A stretch of 64,000 bases of DNA from Variovorax saccharolyticus (GTDB taxonomy: Bacteria; Pseudomonadota; Gammaproteobacteria; Burkholderiales; Burkholderiaceae_C). Made by a program: the position numbers and the translations under genes. The notes below the pieces were generated by a model, which worked only from the letters and a program-made list of their open reading frames with translations, was not told where the DNA came from and ran no database searches. Every line of letters begins with the position of its first letter. Position 1 is the first letter of the stretch. Positions 1 to 8,970 of the stretch are shown piece by piece. The stretch is from positions 248,001 to 312,000 of the forward strand of contig NZ_JASZYT010000010.1 in NCBI RefSeq assembly GCF_030316765.1, read 5' to 3'.

Positions 1-1
1 G

Positions 2-568
2 CTGTGGGGCGAACGGGCGCCGCAGCCGCAGTCCGCGCGCGCGGCCCGCTGGTATGCCAAGGCCATCGAATACCTGCCCGGGTACGTCAAGGCGCGCGTG
101 CATCTGGCCGAGATCCGGAGCGCCGAAGGCCGCGCCGGCCAGGCCCGCGCGCTGCTGCTTCCGGCGCTCGCCAGCGGCGACCCGGAAGTGAGCTGGCGGC
201 TGTCCGACGTGGCCATCGTGCAGGGTCGGCCGGCCGAGGCGCGGGCACTGTCCGAAGCCGCGCGCCTCGGCTTCGAGGCCTTGCTGGCGCGGCATCCGCT
301 CGCCTTCGCCGACCACGCGGCGGAGTTCTATGCCGGCAGCGGCGGCGATGCGCGCCGGGCCTTCGAGCTGACCCGCATCGACCTCGCGAACCGCCCGACG
401 CTGCGGGCCTTCGAGTCGGCCCACGAGGCGGCGACCCGGGCCGGCGAGACCCAGGAGGCGGCAGGTATCCTCGCGGCGGCCCGCCGGCGCTGGGGATCGA
501 CGCCCGCCTTCCGGCAATCGCCGCTGGCCGCCCTGTCGCCGCGCACGGAGGAAGACCATGCCGATTGA
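2..568 (+). CDS. TPR-type protein, C-terminal part (5' end outside window)
   Basis: The frame is already open at the window edge, so only the last 188 residues are visible. The first of these (AIEYLPGYVKARVHLAEI) and the following helices rich in Ala and Leu look like tetratricopeptide-type helical hairpins. No catalytic motif is seen. The stop codon lies 11 bases inside the next gene, whose Shine-Dalgarno sequence GGAGG sits in the end of this one, so the two are probably translated together. Such repeats usually serve as protein-binding scaffolds; the specific role cannot be told from this fragment. Confidence 0.65.
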   Translation: MWGERAPQPQSARAARWYAKAIEYLPGYVKARVHLAEIRSAEGRAGQARALLLPALASGDPEVSWRLSDVAIVQGRPAEARALSEAARLGFEALLARHPLAFADHAAEFYAGSGGDARRAFELTRIDLANRPTLRAFESAHEAATRAGETQEAAGILAAARRRWGSTPAFRQSPLAALSPRTEEDHAD

Positions 569-800
569 CCGCAGGACTTTCGTACTCGGCAGCGGCGCGG
601 CGCCCGCCGTGGGCGCATTCGCCGCCTTCGGCACGCTCGCCGCCGCCGGGGCCGCAGCGCCGCCGGCGGCTGCGCTGCCCGCCGTCGCCGCCGGAGCTTC
701 GCCCGAGCTGCGGATCCTGGGATGGAACCCCGGCGAAGCCCAGCCGGAGGCTGCCGCCTGGATCGCGATCGACACGCAATGGCGCGCTGCCTGGCACTGA
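558..800 (+). CDS. Small exported protein with Tat-like signal
   Basis: An 80-residue protein whose N-terminus carries RRTFVLGS followed by a long Ala/Gly-rich hydrophobic stretch, the pattern of a twin-arginine signal peptide. The mature part would be only about 35-40 residues and shows no recognised domain. The start is supported by GGAGG 8 bases upstream and by overlap with the end of the preceding TPR gene, which suggests an operon. The family is not recognised; it could be a small partner or anchor of a redox protein, but that is a guess from the Tat signal alone. Confidence 0.55.
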   Translation: MPIDRRTFVLGSGAAPAVGAFAAFGTLAAAGAAAPPAAALPAVAAGASPELRILGWNPGEAQPEAAAWIAIDTQWRAAWH

Positions 801-955
801 TCCGGGCCCTGGCCCTGGCCGGCAGGCTCGCGGCATCGCTGCGGCTGCGCCTTCGGCGCTCACGTACGTGGCTGTACGTGGCCGCCGGGATGGTCTTGTG
901 GCGTGGGCACTCACACAATGGCTCGATCGGTCCACAGCCCAACAAGGAGCTCGCC

Positions 956-1288
956 ATGAGCAAGTTTCTCGCCATCCTGATCACCGGCCTGGCCGCGGCA
1001 GGCGCCTACGCCCAGAACCCGCCGGGAACCTCGTCGCAGGAGCAGGTCATCACCAACTCCAAGCCCCAGGAGCGCGCCCAGGACAAGGCCAACGCGCGGC
1101 CGCAGGGCGAGGTCAGGAAGATCGGCGGCGACGAGGTCAACTCGCCCCTGAACGACAACATCGGTTCGGGCAAGGCGGCCGCCGCCGGCCAGGCCCGCGC
1201 CAACGCCCGTGAGGCCGGCAACCCCGGCACGGCGCCGGGCCAGTACCCCGCGCCGCCCAACACGCCCGGCATGCCGGCCGCCAAGTAG
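956..1288 (+). CDS. Small periplasmic hypothetical protein
   Basis: A 110-residue protein starting at an ATG preceded by AAGGAG. Residues 1-20 form a classical Sec signal peptide ending in AYAQ. The mature protein is hydrophilic, low in complexity and rich in Gly, Pro, Asn and Ala, with a proline-rich tail, so it is probably disordered. It has no cysteine pair or known fold signature. About 155 bases separate it from the preceding gene, enough for its own promoter. Function unknown. Confidence 0.65.
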   Translation: MSKFLAILITGLAAAGAYAQNPPGTSSQEQVITNSKPQERAQDKANARPQGEVRKIGGDEVNSPLNDNIGSGKAAAAGQARANAREAGNPGTAPGQYPAPPNTPGMPAAK

Positions 1289-1324
1289 CGCCTTCGGCAG
1301 CTGCGGGCAGGTACGTGCCCCGCC

Positions 1325-2365
1325 TCAGCCTCGACGCTCCCTGAAGAAGGCCGGGGTCTGGCCGGTCCACTTCCTGAAGGCCTTGCGAAAGTTCGAGGTA
1401 TCGGCGAAGCCGCTGCGCTCGGCGATCTTGTCCACCGACAGCTCCGTTCGCTCCAGCAGCTCGACGGCCAGGCGCTTGCGCACGCCGTCGATGATGTCCT
1501 GGTAGCTGGTGCCGGCATCGGCCAGGCGGCGATGCAGCGTCCGGGTCGACACGTGCAGCCGCGCGGCCATGTCTTCGGCCCGGGGCACGGCGCCGGCGCT
1601 GTTGAGGCAGGCTTCCTTGATAGACTTGACCAGCAGGTTCTCGCCGCCGATGGCCTCGAGCATGCGGCCGCAGAAGTCGGCCGAGAGGCTGGCCGTGATC
1701 GGGTTGGCGTTGGGCAGCGGGAGCGCCAGCAGGGCGGCATCGAACTGCATCTGCATGGCATCGGCCGCGAAACTCACCGGGCAATTCAGGATCTCGGGGT
1801 AGCGGGCGGCACAGGCCGGCGCGGGGTAGGGCAGGAGCATGCGCCGCGGCTGGAACGGCCGCTCGAGGATGCGCCCCATCAGGGTCACGATCGAGCTGAA
1901 CCAGAACTCGGTCGCCAGGGGGAGCAGGCGCCCGAGGTCCAGCACGTCGCGGCCCTCGAAGATCGCCACCTCGCCCTCGATGCGGAAGCTCTTCTCGAGC
2001 ACCGGCCCGGCCAGCCGCACGTGCTGGATGCCGAAGTTCACCGCCTCGCCCAGGGTCGCGCTGCTCAGCAGCACATAGCCGAAGACACCGAAGTCGGGGA
2101 TCCGCTGCCGCTGCCCGGCCAGGAGGCCGATCGCCGGGTCCGGCGACAGGCGCTCCACGTTGTCGAAGAGCGCGAACTTCTGGCGCTGCGAGAGTCGCGC
2201 GTTGTGGTCCGTGATCGCCAGCGGCGAGATCCCCGTGCCCTCGAGCACCGCCGCCGCGTCGACGCCGAGCCCGGCCAGGGTCTCCACCAGCGCCGGCAGG
2301 CCCAGCGTGCTCTCGCTCGGCGTCTCCATGTCGCCGCTGCCGTGGCGAAACAGCAGGGACGACAT
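1325..2365 (-). CDS. AraC-family transcriptional regulator
   Basis: A 346-residue regulator (335 if the internal ATG at 2329 is used; neither start has a convincing ribosome site). The N-terminal two thirds resemble the arabinose-binding-type sensor domain found in OruR/ArgR-like regulators. The last ~100 residues form the double helix-turn-helix: LHVSTRTLHRRLADAG for the first and GFADTSNFRKAFRKWTGQTP for the second, the canonical AraC signature. It is divergent from the coniferyl-aldehyde dehydrogenase-like gene across about 170 bases and probably controls it. The effector is likely an aromatic compound or its aldehyde, by inference from the neighbour. Confidence 0.85.
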   Translation of the reverse strand: MSSLLFRHGSGDMETPSESTLGLPALVETLAGLGVDAAAVLEGTGISPLAITDHNARLSQRQKFALFDNVERLSPDPAIGLLAGQRQRIPDFGVFGYVLLSSATLGEAVNFGIQHVRLAGPVLEKSFRIEGEVAIFEGRDVLDLGRLLPLATEFWFSSIVTLMGRILERPFQPRRMLLPYPAPACAARYPEILNCPVSFAADAMQMQFDAALLALPLPNANPITASLSADFCGRMLEAIGGENLLVKSIKEACLNSAGAVPRAEDMAARLHVSTRTLHRRLADAGTSYQDIIDGVRKRLAVELLERTELSVDKIAERSGFADTSNFRKAFRKWTGQTPAFFRERRG

Positions 2366-2536
2366 CGCGGGGGACGGGCGGCCGGTGGGCTTGCGGGGCA
2401 CGGGGTCAGCTTGAAGTGTTGGCAGATTTTCACCCGATTCTGGCGGCGGGCAACCTAGGCGCCGACCGCCCGGACGTCTACATTCAAGCTCCAAGCACGG
2501 GCTGCCGCCTGGCACCCCCAGTCCCATGGAGACCTC

Positions 2537-4033
2537 ATGACCCACACCCTGGACGCGCCGCGCGCAGAACCCGTCGACCGCGCGCAGCAACGCGTCGCCC
2601 AGCTCTTCGCCGCCCAGCAGGCTGCCTTCGCCGCGGCGCCCTGGCCCGACGCCGACCAGCGGCGCGAACGGCTGAGGTCGCTCAAGAAGCAGGTGTCGCG
2701 CTATCAGGACCTTCTTGCCGAGGCCATGAGCCACGATTTCGGCTACCGGTCGGAAGCGGAATCGAAGATGCTCGACCTCCTGGGATCGATGCTCGAGCTC
2801 GACCACGCGATCAGGCATGTCCGGCGCTGGATGAAGCCGAGCCGGCGCTCGACCGAGCTGCTGTTCATCAGCAACAGCATCCGGGTCGAATACCAGCCCA
2901 AGGGCGTGGTCGGCGTGATCGTGCCCTGGAACTTCCCGGTCTACCTGGCGCTCGGGCCGCTGGTGGCGGCGCTGGCCGCCGGCAACCGCGTGATGGTGAA
3001 GATGCCGGAGGTGACGCCGGCCACCAACGCGGTGCTCAAGCGCATGCTGGCCGAGGTGTTCGCCGAAGACCTGGTGGCGGTGGTCGGCGAGGAACTGCTC
3101 GACCCCAATGCCTTCACGTCGCTGCCCTTCGACCACATCGTGTTCACCGGCTCGCCGGCCGTCGGCCGCATCGTCATGCGCACGGCGGCGGAGAACCTCA
3201 CGCCGGTCACGCTCGAGCTGGGCGGCAAGTCGCCGGCGCTGGTCACCCGCAACTACCCGGTCGCCGACGCGGCCAGGCGCATCACCCACGGCAAGTCGAC
3301 CAACTGCGGCCAGATCTGCGTGTCGCCCGACTACGCGCTGGTGCCGCGCGAGCATGTCGCCGAGTTCGTCGAGGCCGTCGGGCTCAGCTTCAAGAAGTTC
3401 TACGCCGGCAAGACGGTCGGCAACGCCGACTACACGGCCATCGTCAACGAGCGGCAATACCAGCGCCTGCGCGGCCTGCTGGACGATGCCCGCGCCAAGG
3501 GGGCCACGGTCGCGAGCTGCGCGCCGATGCCGACCGGCGAGGGCCGTCAGATGCCGCTGCAGATCCTGACCGATCTCACGCCCGACATGCGCGTGATGTC
3601 CGAGGAGCTCTTCGGCCCGATCCTGCCGGTCGTGCCCTACGACACGATGGACGAGGCGATCGCTTTCATCAACGCCCGGCCGCGGCCACTGGCGCTCTAC
3701 TGCTTCAGCCATGACGCCGGCGAGCGCGATGCGCTGCTGCGCCGCACGCATTCGGGCGGCGTCGCGATCAACGACTGGGGCTGGCAGGTGGTCAACCACG
3801 ACGCGCCCTTCGGCGGCATCGGCAACTCGGGGATGGGCACCTACCACGGCGTGGAGGGCTTCCGCGAGCTGTCGCACGGGAAGACCGTGTTCAAGCGCCA
3901 GCGCCTGTTCCCGATCGATCTCTTCTATCCGCCCTACGGCAGCTTCGTCCAGCGGCTGGCACTGCGGTTCTTCGTCGGACGCGCCGATGCCGGCCTGGCG
4001 GCCAGGACGACCCCTTCCGAACACCAGGCCTGA
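2537..4033 (+). CDS. calB: Coniferyl aldehyde dehydrogenase-like enzyme
   Basis: An NAD(P)-dependent aldehyde dehydrogenase of 498 residues, the usual length. The oxyanion Asn is in PWNFP (N132), the general base Glu in ELGGKSP (E227) and the catalytic Cys in NCGQICVS (C261). The C-S-P-D-Y context after the cysteine and the HG-KSTNCGQ stretch before it are typical of the coniferyl-aldehyde dehydrogenase branch, which oxidises coniferyl aldehyde to ferulate and accepts other aldehydes. It stands alone apart from the divergent AraC regulator. Substrate assignment rests on family resemblance only. Confidence 0.8.
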   Translation: MTHTLDAPRAEPVDRAQQRVAQLFAAQQAAFAAAPWPDADQRRERLRSLKKQVSRYQDLLAEAMSHDFGYRSEAESKMLDLLGSMLELDHAIRHVRRWMKPSRRSTELLFISNSIRVEYQPKGVVGVIVPWNFPVYLALGPLVAALAAGNRVMVKMPEVTPATNAVLKRMLAEVFAEDLVAVVGEELLDPNAFTSLPFDHIVFTGSPAVGRIVMRTAAENLTPVTLELGGKSPALVTRNYPVADAARRITHGKSTNCGQICVSPDYALVPREHVAEFVEAVGLSFKKFYAGKTVGNADYTAIVNERQYQRLRGLLDDARAKGATVASCAPMPTGEGRQMPLQILTDLTPDMRVMSEELFGPILPVVPYDTMDEAIAFINARPRPLALYCFSHDAGERDALLRRTHSGGVAINDWGWQVVNHDAPFGGIGNSGMGTYHGVEGFRELSHGKTVFKRQRLFPIDLFYPPYGSFVQRLALRFFVGRADAGLAARTTPSEHQA

Positions 4034-4039
4034 GCGCCG

Positions 4040-4057
4040 GCCTCGCGCGCGCGAGGC
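4040..4057. terminator. Hairpin between convergent genes
   Basis: GCCTCGC and GCGAGGC form a 7-bp stem with a 4-base loop between the stop of the aldehyde dehydrogenase gene and the stop of the convergent LysR gene. There is no T-tract, so it may only block read-through or stabilise the mRNA ends. Confidence 0.4.
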
Positions 4058-4064
4058 GCCTTGA

Positions 4065-4991
4065 TCAGCCTGCCGGGTGCAGCTCGGCGGCGCTGCAATG
4101 GGCCAGGAAATCCGCGCTCGCACGGCCCAGCCGCTTTTCGCGGTGCAGGACGATGGCGAGCTGGCGGCTGGCCTTGGGCAGGCGTGTCCGCAACTCGACC
4201 AGATGCCCGTCCGCCACGCTCTGCTGCACGGCATGGCGTGACAGGCAGCCCAGGCCATCGCCGGCCGCCACCACCCGCTTGATCGCCTCGGTGCTGCCGA
4301 GCTCGAAGCCGACGCGGACCTGCCCCAGGTGCTTCAGCAGCCACTCGTCCGCGAACTGGCGGGTGCCGGAACCGTGTTCGCGCAGTACCCAGGTGGCGCC
4401 GGCGAGCTGGCGGGTCGTCGCGCAGCGATCCGCCAGCGGGTGATCGGGCGCGGCGAGTATCACCATCTCGTCATCCAGCCAGGGCCGCACGACCAGGTCG
4501 GAATGGGTCTGGGAACCTTCGACGAAGCCGATGTCGACTTCGAGGGCCGCGACCGCGTCGATGACGTCGCGGGTGTTGCCGATGCGAAGGTGGATCCGGC
4601 TCTTGGGGTGGCGCTGGGTCCACCGCGACACCAGGCTCGGCAGCAGGTATTCGCCGATCGTGAAGCTGGCGGCCACCCGCAGCGGCGCGGCGTGCTCGTC
4701 GGTGAACAGCGCTTGCACCTCGGCCGCCTGCTCGACCAGGGCCTGGGCCTTGGGCAGCAGAGCGCGCCCGTTCTCGTTGAGCAGCAGACGCCGGCCGATG
4801 CGGTCGAACAGCTCGACCCCGAGCGCGGCCTCGAGTTCGGCCAGCGAGGTGCTGGCCGCGGACTGCGAGCGCGCGATGCGGTCGGCCGCCGCGCGCGTGC
4901 TGCCGCTGCCCGCGGTGGCCAGGAAGACCTCGACCTGGCGCAGGTTGAGGCGCAGGCGCTGGAAGGATTGCTGATCTGATTTATCGATCAT
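4065..4991 (-). CDS. LysR-family regulator, YeiE/CysB-like
   Basis: A 308-residue LysR-type regulator. The winged helix lies near residues 15-75 (LRQVEVFLATAGSGSTRAAA, then ELEAALGVELFDRIGRRLLL), followed by a long periplasmic-binding-like effector domain. The ATG at 4991 was chosen because it gives normal family length; upstream extension adds only basic low-complexity residues. It is divergent from a yeiH-type gene, the same pairing as yeiE-yeiH in enterobacteria, so it most likely controls that transporter. The 115-base intergenic region is unusually T-rich for this window and probably carries both promoters. Confidence 0.85.
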   Translation of the reverse strand: MIDKSDQQSFQRLRLNLRQVEVFLATAGSGSTRAAADRIARSQSAASTSLAELEAALGVELFDRIGRRLLLNENGRALLPKAQALVEQAAEVQALFTDEHAAPLRVAASFTIGEYLLPSLVSRWTQRHPKSRIHLRIGNTRDVIDAVAALEVDIGFVEGSQTHSDLVVRPWLDDEMVILAAPDHPLADRCATTRQLAGATWVLREHGSGTRQFADEWLLKHLGQVRVGFELGSTEAIKRVVAAGDGLGCLSRHAVQQSVADGHLVELRTRLPKASRQLAIVLHREKRLGRASADFLAHCSAAELHPAG

Positions 4992-5106
4992 TGATATCGA
5001 AATTATCCGCTTTTTTCTTTTATCTCCTCTGCCTACCATCACCTTTCCTCAAGGCGCCGAATTCCGCGCACTTGCCCTCCACGCAGAGTCCCGAAGAGAA
5101 GTACCC

Positions 5107-6162
5107 GTGTTCAATTTCCTGCCGCCCACGCTCGCGGCCGACACCGCCACCAGCCCCGCAGGCCTGCCGCAGCACCTGGGGCGGCTGCTGCCCGGCATGG
5201 GCCTCGCGTGCGTGCTGGCGATGGCCGCCACGCTGGTGTCCACCTTGCACGGAGGCCCCCAGTTCCTGTATGCGCTGTTCTTCGGCGTCGCCTTCCACTA
5301 CCTCAGCGAGGACGCCAAGACCCGACCCGGCATCGAGTTCTGCGCCCGCAGCGTGCTGCGCATCGGCGTCGGGCTGCTCGGTGCGCGGATCACGGCCAGC
5401 CAGATCGCCGGCCTGGGCTGGAGCACCGCGGCGATCGTCATCGTCGCCGTCGTGAGCACGCTGCTGTGCGGGGTGCTGCTGGGAGCGCGCCTGGGCATGA
5501 ACCGCGCCCAGGGCGTGATGTCGGGCGGCGCGGTCGCGATCTGCGGCGCCTCGGCCGCGCTGGCGATCTCGGCGGTATTGCCGCGCAGCAAGGAGAGCGA
5601 GCGCTTCACCCTGATGGTCGTGGTGACCGTGACCGTGCTGTCCACCCTGGCCATGGTGATCTATCCGCTGATCGCCAGGCTGCTGCACCTGCCGCCCGAG
5701 CTCGCGGGCCTGTTCCTGGGCGGAACGATCCACGATGTGGCGCAGGTCGTGGGCGCCGGCTACATGCTGGGCCAGGAAACCGGGGACTACGCCACCATCG
5801 TCAAGCTGTTCCGCGTTTCCATGCTGGCCGTGGTGGTGGTGGTGGTGTCGGGCCTGTTCAAGCGGCAGCGCGCGGCCAGCGAAGGCGCCCGCGCCGGTGC
5901 CAGGCAAGCCCTGGTGCCCTGGTTCCTCTGGGTCTTCGTGGCGCTGGTGATCATCAACTCCGTGGGCGGCGTGCCGGCGGCCGTGCAGAACGGCCTCAAC
6001 GACATTTCCCGTGCCTGCCTGGTGATCTCCATCGCGGCGCTGGGCGTGAAGACTTCATTCGCGCAACTGGCCCGCGCCGGCTGGCGGCCCTTCGCGCTGC
6101 TGCTGGTCGAGACGCTGTGGATGGCCGGCTTCGTGCTGGCCGCCATCCTGCTGCGAAGCTGA
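5107..6162 (+). CDS. yeiH: YeiH-family membrane protein, putative sulfate exporter
   Basis: An integral membrane protein of 351 residues with about ten hydrophobic segments and the family hallmarks RIGVGLLGARIT, GAVAICGASAALAISAVLP and GTIHDVAQVVGAG. The family (UPF0324, PF03601) is annotated as putative sulfate exporter, but biochemical support is thin. The start is GTG at 5107. Divergent from the YeiE-like LysR gene. The stop codon abuts the stop of the convergent hydroxyquinol dioxygenase gene with no space between, so no terminator can separate the two transcription units. Confidence 0.85.
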   Translation: MFNFLPPTLAADTATSPAGLPQHLGRLLPGMGLACVLAMAATLVSTLHGGPQFLYALFFGVAFHYLSEDAKTRPGIEFCARSVLRIGVGLLGARITASQIAGLGWSTAAIVIVAVVSTLLCGVLLGARLGMNRAQGVMSGGAVAICGASAALAISAVLPRSKESERFTLMVVVTVTVLSTLAMVIYPLIARLLHLPPELAGLFLGGTIHDVAQVVGAGYMLGQETGDYATIVKLFRVSMLAVVVVVVSGLFKRQRAASEGARAGARQALVPWFLWVFVALVIINSVGGVPAAVQNGLNDISRACLVISIAALGVKTSFAQLARAGWRPFALLLVETLWMAGFVLAAILLRS

Positions 6163-7026
6163 TCACTCGGCAGGCTCGAGCACGAAGTCGAAGCCCAGCG
6201 TATGGAAAGGCCCCGGCTGCAAGCTGCCGTCGGGCGCGCTTCCGGCGGCATGCGATGCGAAGTTGCCGATGAGCGAGCTGCGCACGCCGAACACCGCATC
6301 GCTGTCCAGATACTCGTCGCCCGCGCGGAACACGTGCGTGATCAGCGTCTGGTAACCCGGCGCCCGGATCATGAAATGCACGTGGGCAGGCCGCCATGGA
6401 TGGCGCCTGGTGGCCCGCAGCATCGCGCCCACCGGTCCGTCGGTGGGAATCGGATAGGCCACCGGCATCACGCCGCGGAACCACAGCCGGCCCCGGGCGT
6501 CGGTGCGCAGGACGGCGCGGCCCTGCGGCCGGTCGAGCGCCGGGCGCTGCACATCGTAGAAGCCTTCGGCGTCGGCCTCCCAGACATCGACCTCGGCATC
6601 GGCGACCGGTTCACCGTCGCGCCCGCGAACGGTGGCGTCGACGAACAGCGGCTCGCCCGCCGCGCCGCCCGAGATGTCGCCGCCGAGCGGCAGCCGCGGC
6701 GCGCCGGGCACGTGGAAGGGCCCGAAGACGGTCGCCTCGGTGGCCTGCGCGCTTTTCGAATGGTTCATCGCCACGGTCAGCATCGACAGGCCCAGCGTGT
6801 CCGACAGCAGGATGAACTCCTGCCGCTGGCCATCGCACTTCTGGCCCGTCGCGGTCAGGAACTCGATGCCGGCCGCCCATTCGGCCTCGGTCAGCTTCAC
6901 CTCGCGCGCGAAGTCGTGCAGGTGGCGCACCAGCGCCGACATCACTTCCTTCAACCGCGGGTCTTCGCAGCCCGCCATGCGGTCGAGCACGGCGGCGGTG
7001 ATGGTGTTCTCATTGATGTTTCGCAT
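6163..7026 (-). CDS. Hydroxyquinol 1,2-dioxygenase (intradiol)
   Basis: A 287-residue non-haem Fe(III) dioxygenase that should cleave 1,2,4-trihydroxybenzene to maleylacetate. The iron ligands of the intradiol family are all present: Y157 (GFYDVQ), Y191 (VAYPIP), H215 and H217 (AHVHF). The N-terminal helical dimerisation domain (about residues 20-100) and the FGPFH motif match the hydroxyquinol/catechol branch. It is the last gene of the hydroquinone operon and its start overlaps the permease gene upstream by 17 bases. With maleylacetate reductase in the same operon, hydroxyquinol is a better substrate guess than catechol. Confidence 0.87.
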   Translation of the reverse strand: MRNINENTITAAVLDRMAGCEDPRLKEVMSALVRHLHDFAREVKLTEAEWAAGIEFLTATGQKCDGQRQEFILLSDTLGLSMLTVAMNHSKSAQATEATVFGPFHVPGAPRLPLGGDISGGAAGEPLFVDATVRGRDGEPVADAEVDVWEADAEGFYDVQRPALDRPQGRAVLRTDARGRLWFRGVMPVAYPIPTDGPVGAMLRATRRHPWRPAHVHFMIRAPGYQTLITHVFRAGDEYLDSDAVFGVRSSLIGNFASHAAGSAPDGSLQPGPFHTLGFDFVLEPAE

Positions 7027-8098
7027 GGGGATGAAGCTCCAGTTTTTCGGCGACCCGGGCGACCGGCATCGAACGCTTGGAGGCCGCCGGATCGCGCAGC
7101 GCCAGGCGGCGCTGGGTCGGGAACAGCGACCAGCCCCAGTGCTGCTGCGCGTAGCCCCAGAGGCCCTGCTTGAAGAAGATGGTGACGACGATCGCGAGCA
7201 GGCCGAGCCCGAGCAGGTACCAGGTGCCGTAGTCGCTCAGGAACTTGTTGAGCGCCCAGAAGATCAGCGCACCGACCAGCGGCCCCTCGATGCGGCCGAT
7301 GCCGCCGATCACGACCATGAAGATCGCGAAGGCGGTCCAGTTGACGCTGAAGGCAGCGTCGGGGCTGATGCGCAGGTTGCCGACGAAATACAGCGCGCCC
7401 GCCAGGCCGGCGCCGAAGGCAGCGACCACGTACACCGCGAGCTTCATGCGGGCGACCGGGATGCCCTGCGACTCGGCCGCCACCTCGTTGTCGCGGATCG
7501 CCAGCAGCGCCAGGCCGCGCTTGCTGCGCAGGAACAGGTAGACCAGCGCGATCGCCGCCACCACGCAGGCCAGCGCCATCCAGTAGGTGACGCTCTCGCG
7601 GGTCGCGCGCTCGATGCCGCGCAGGGCGGTCAGGGTGGTGCCCGAGCCGCCGCCCACCGCCGACACGTTGGCGAAGCTGAGCCGGAACACTTCGGCGATG
7701 ACCCAGGTGCCGATGGCGAAGTAGCCGCCCGCGAGCCGGAAGGCGACGAAGGACACCGGCACCGCGATCAGCGCGGCCGCCAGCGCACCGAGCGGGATGG
7801 CGACGAAGGGATTGACGCCGGCGAAGTTGCCGAGCATCAGCATCACGTAGCCGCCGAAGCCGAAGAAGGCCTGCTGCCCGATGCTCACCATGCCGCCGTA
7901 GCCCGCCAGCAGGTTCCACATCATCGCGAAGATGAAGTAGCAGGCGATCTCGACGAACTCGCGCATCCAGCTCGACTCGCCCCACAGGGGCAGCGTGGCG
8001 GCGCCGATCACCAGCACGGCGGCGACCCACAGCAGGGAGCGGCTGGCGTCCGTGCCGCGCACGACGTCGAAGGTCCGAGGGTTCATGTCCGGGTCCAT
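7010..8098 (-). CDS. Branched-chain-type ABC transporter permease (LivM-like)
   Basis: A 362-residue inner-membrane permease with about ten transmembrane segments and LivM motifs such as AGYGGMVSIGQQAFFGFGGY and the EAA-like loop LLAIRDNEVAAESQGI. The C-terminal 40 residues extend past the usual end of the family. It follows the LivH-like gene after 11 bases and overlaps the dioxygenase start. Together with the partner permease, two ATPases and a binding protein it forms a complete importer embedded between catabolic genes, so the substrate is probably an aromatic compound or its precursor rather than leucine. Confidence 0.85.
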   Translation of the reverse strand: MDPDMNPRTFDVVRGTDASRSLLWVAAVLVIGAATLPLWGESSWMREFVEIACYFIFAMMWNLLAGYGGMVSIGQQAFFGFGGYVMLMLGNFAGVNPFVAIPLGALAAALIAVPVSFVAFRLAGGYFAIGTWVIAEVFRLSFANVSAVGGGSGTTLTALRGIERATRESVTYWMALACVVAAIALVYLFLRSKRGLALLAIRDNEVAAESQGIPVARMKLAVYVVAAFGAGLAGALYFVGNLRISPDAAFSVNWTAFAIFMVVIGGIGRIEGPLVGALIFWALNKFLSDYGTWYLLGLGLLAIVVTIFFKQGLWGYAQQHWGWSLFPTQRRLALRDPAASKRSMPVARVAEKLELHPHAKHQ

Positions 8099-8109
8099 GG
8101 GGTTCGGCC

Positions 8110-8970
8110 TCAGCCGCGGGTCTTGGGAAACAGTCCCTGCGGCCGCAGTACCAGCACCGCGAGGAACACCAGATGGCCGAACCAGATGCCCCAGCCCGGA
8201 TCGAGCCGGAAGCCGATCTGCTGCGCCAGCCCGAGGATCATGGCGCCGGCCAGCGTGCCCCAGAACGAGCCCATGCCGCCGATGATCACGGCCTCGAAGG
8301 CGAACAGCAGCAGCAGCGGCCCGTCCGAAGGCGAGACCGTGGTGCGCATGCCCTGCAGGGCGCCGGCGATCGCGATCAGCACGAAGGCGATCCCGGTGGC
8401 CAGTGCATAGACCTGGTTGGCCTTCAGGCCCATCAGTTCGGCGATCTCGCGATCGTCGGAGACCGCACGGAAGGTCCGGCCCAGCGGCGTGCGCGCGAAC
8501 ATCCACTGCATCGCCGCGGTGGCCGCCAGCGCCACCCCGAGGATCAGCAGCGGCAGCAGGCCGAGCGCCAGCGAATCGCCGATCCGCACCGACTCGGTGG
8601 CCAGCGGACCGACCTCGATCGAGCGCGGATCGGCCGAGAACAGCTCCAGCAGCAGGTTCTGGATCACGATCGAAAGGCCGAAGGTGACGACCAGCGAGGG
8701 CAGCGGGTCCTTGCCCAGCGTGCGGTTGAGCACGTGGCGCTGCAGCAGGTAGCCGGCGCAGAAGGCGACCGGCAGCACCGCCAGCACCACCCACAGCGGC
8801 GCGCTGCCGGTCAGCGAGACGCCGGCGATGGCGGCGAACGCGGCCAGGATGATGAAGTCGCCCTGCGCGACATTGGTCAGGCGCATGACGCCGAACATCA
8901 GCGACAGGCCGAGCGCGAACAGCGTGTAGAGGCCGCCGAGCAGCAGGCCCTGGATGAAGGTCTCGATCAT
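8110..8970 (-). CDS. Branched-chain-type ABC transporter permease (LivH-like)
   Basis: A 286-residue permease with eight or so hydrophobic segments, normal length for LivH. The N-terminal ALGLSLMFGVMRLTNVAQGD and the loop FRAVSDDREIAELMGLK are family hallmarks. Its ATG overlaps the stop of the upstream ATPase gene by four bases (ATGA), indicating translational coupling. Partner of the LivM-like permease in the hydroquinone operon. Confidence 0.87.
   Translation of the reverse strand: MIETFIQGLLLGGLYTLFALGLSLMFGVMRLTNVAQGDFIILAAFAAIAGVSLTGSAPLWVVLAVLPVAFCAGYLLQRHVLNRTLGKDPLPSLVVTFGLSIVIQNLLLELFSADPRSIEVGPLATESVRIGDSLALGLLPLLILGVALAATAAMQWMFARTPLGRTFRAVSDDREIAELMGLKANQVYALATGIAFVLIAIAGALQGMRTTVSPSDGPLLLLFAFEAVIIGGMGSFWGTLAGAMILGLAQQIGFRLDPGWGIWFGHLVFLAVLVLRPQGLFPKTRG

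Noticed and set aside
1325..4258. Very long open frame on the minus strand (977 codons) covering the whole aldehyde dehydrogenase gene
   Set aside because: Only its last third is the AraC regulator; the rest is antisense to calB, with His/Arg/Gln-rich composition typical of GC-rich shadow frames.
5020..5907. Minus-strand frame with a run of six histidines
   Set aside because: The run is the complement of a GTGGTG series encoding valines in the YeiH membrane segment; no independent support.
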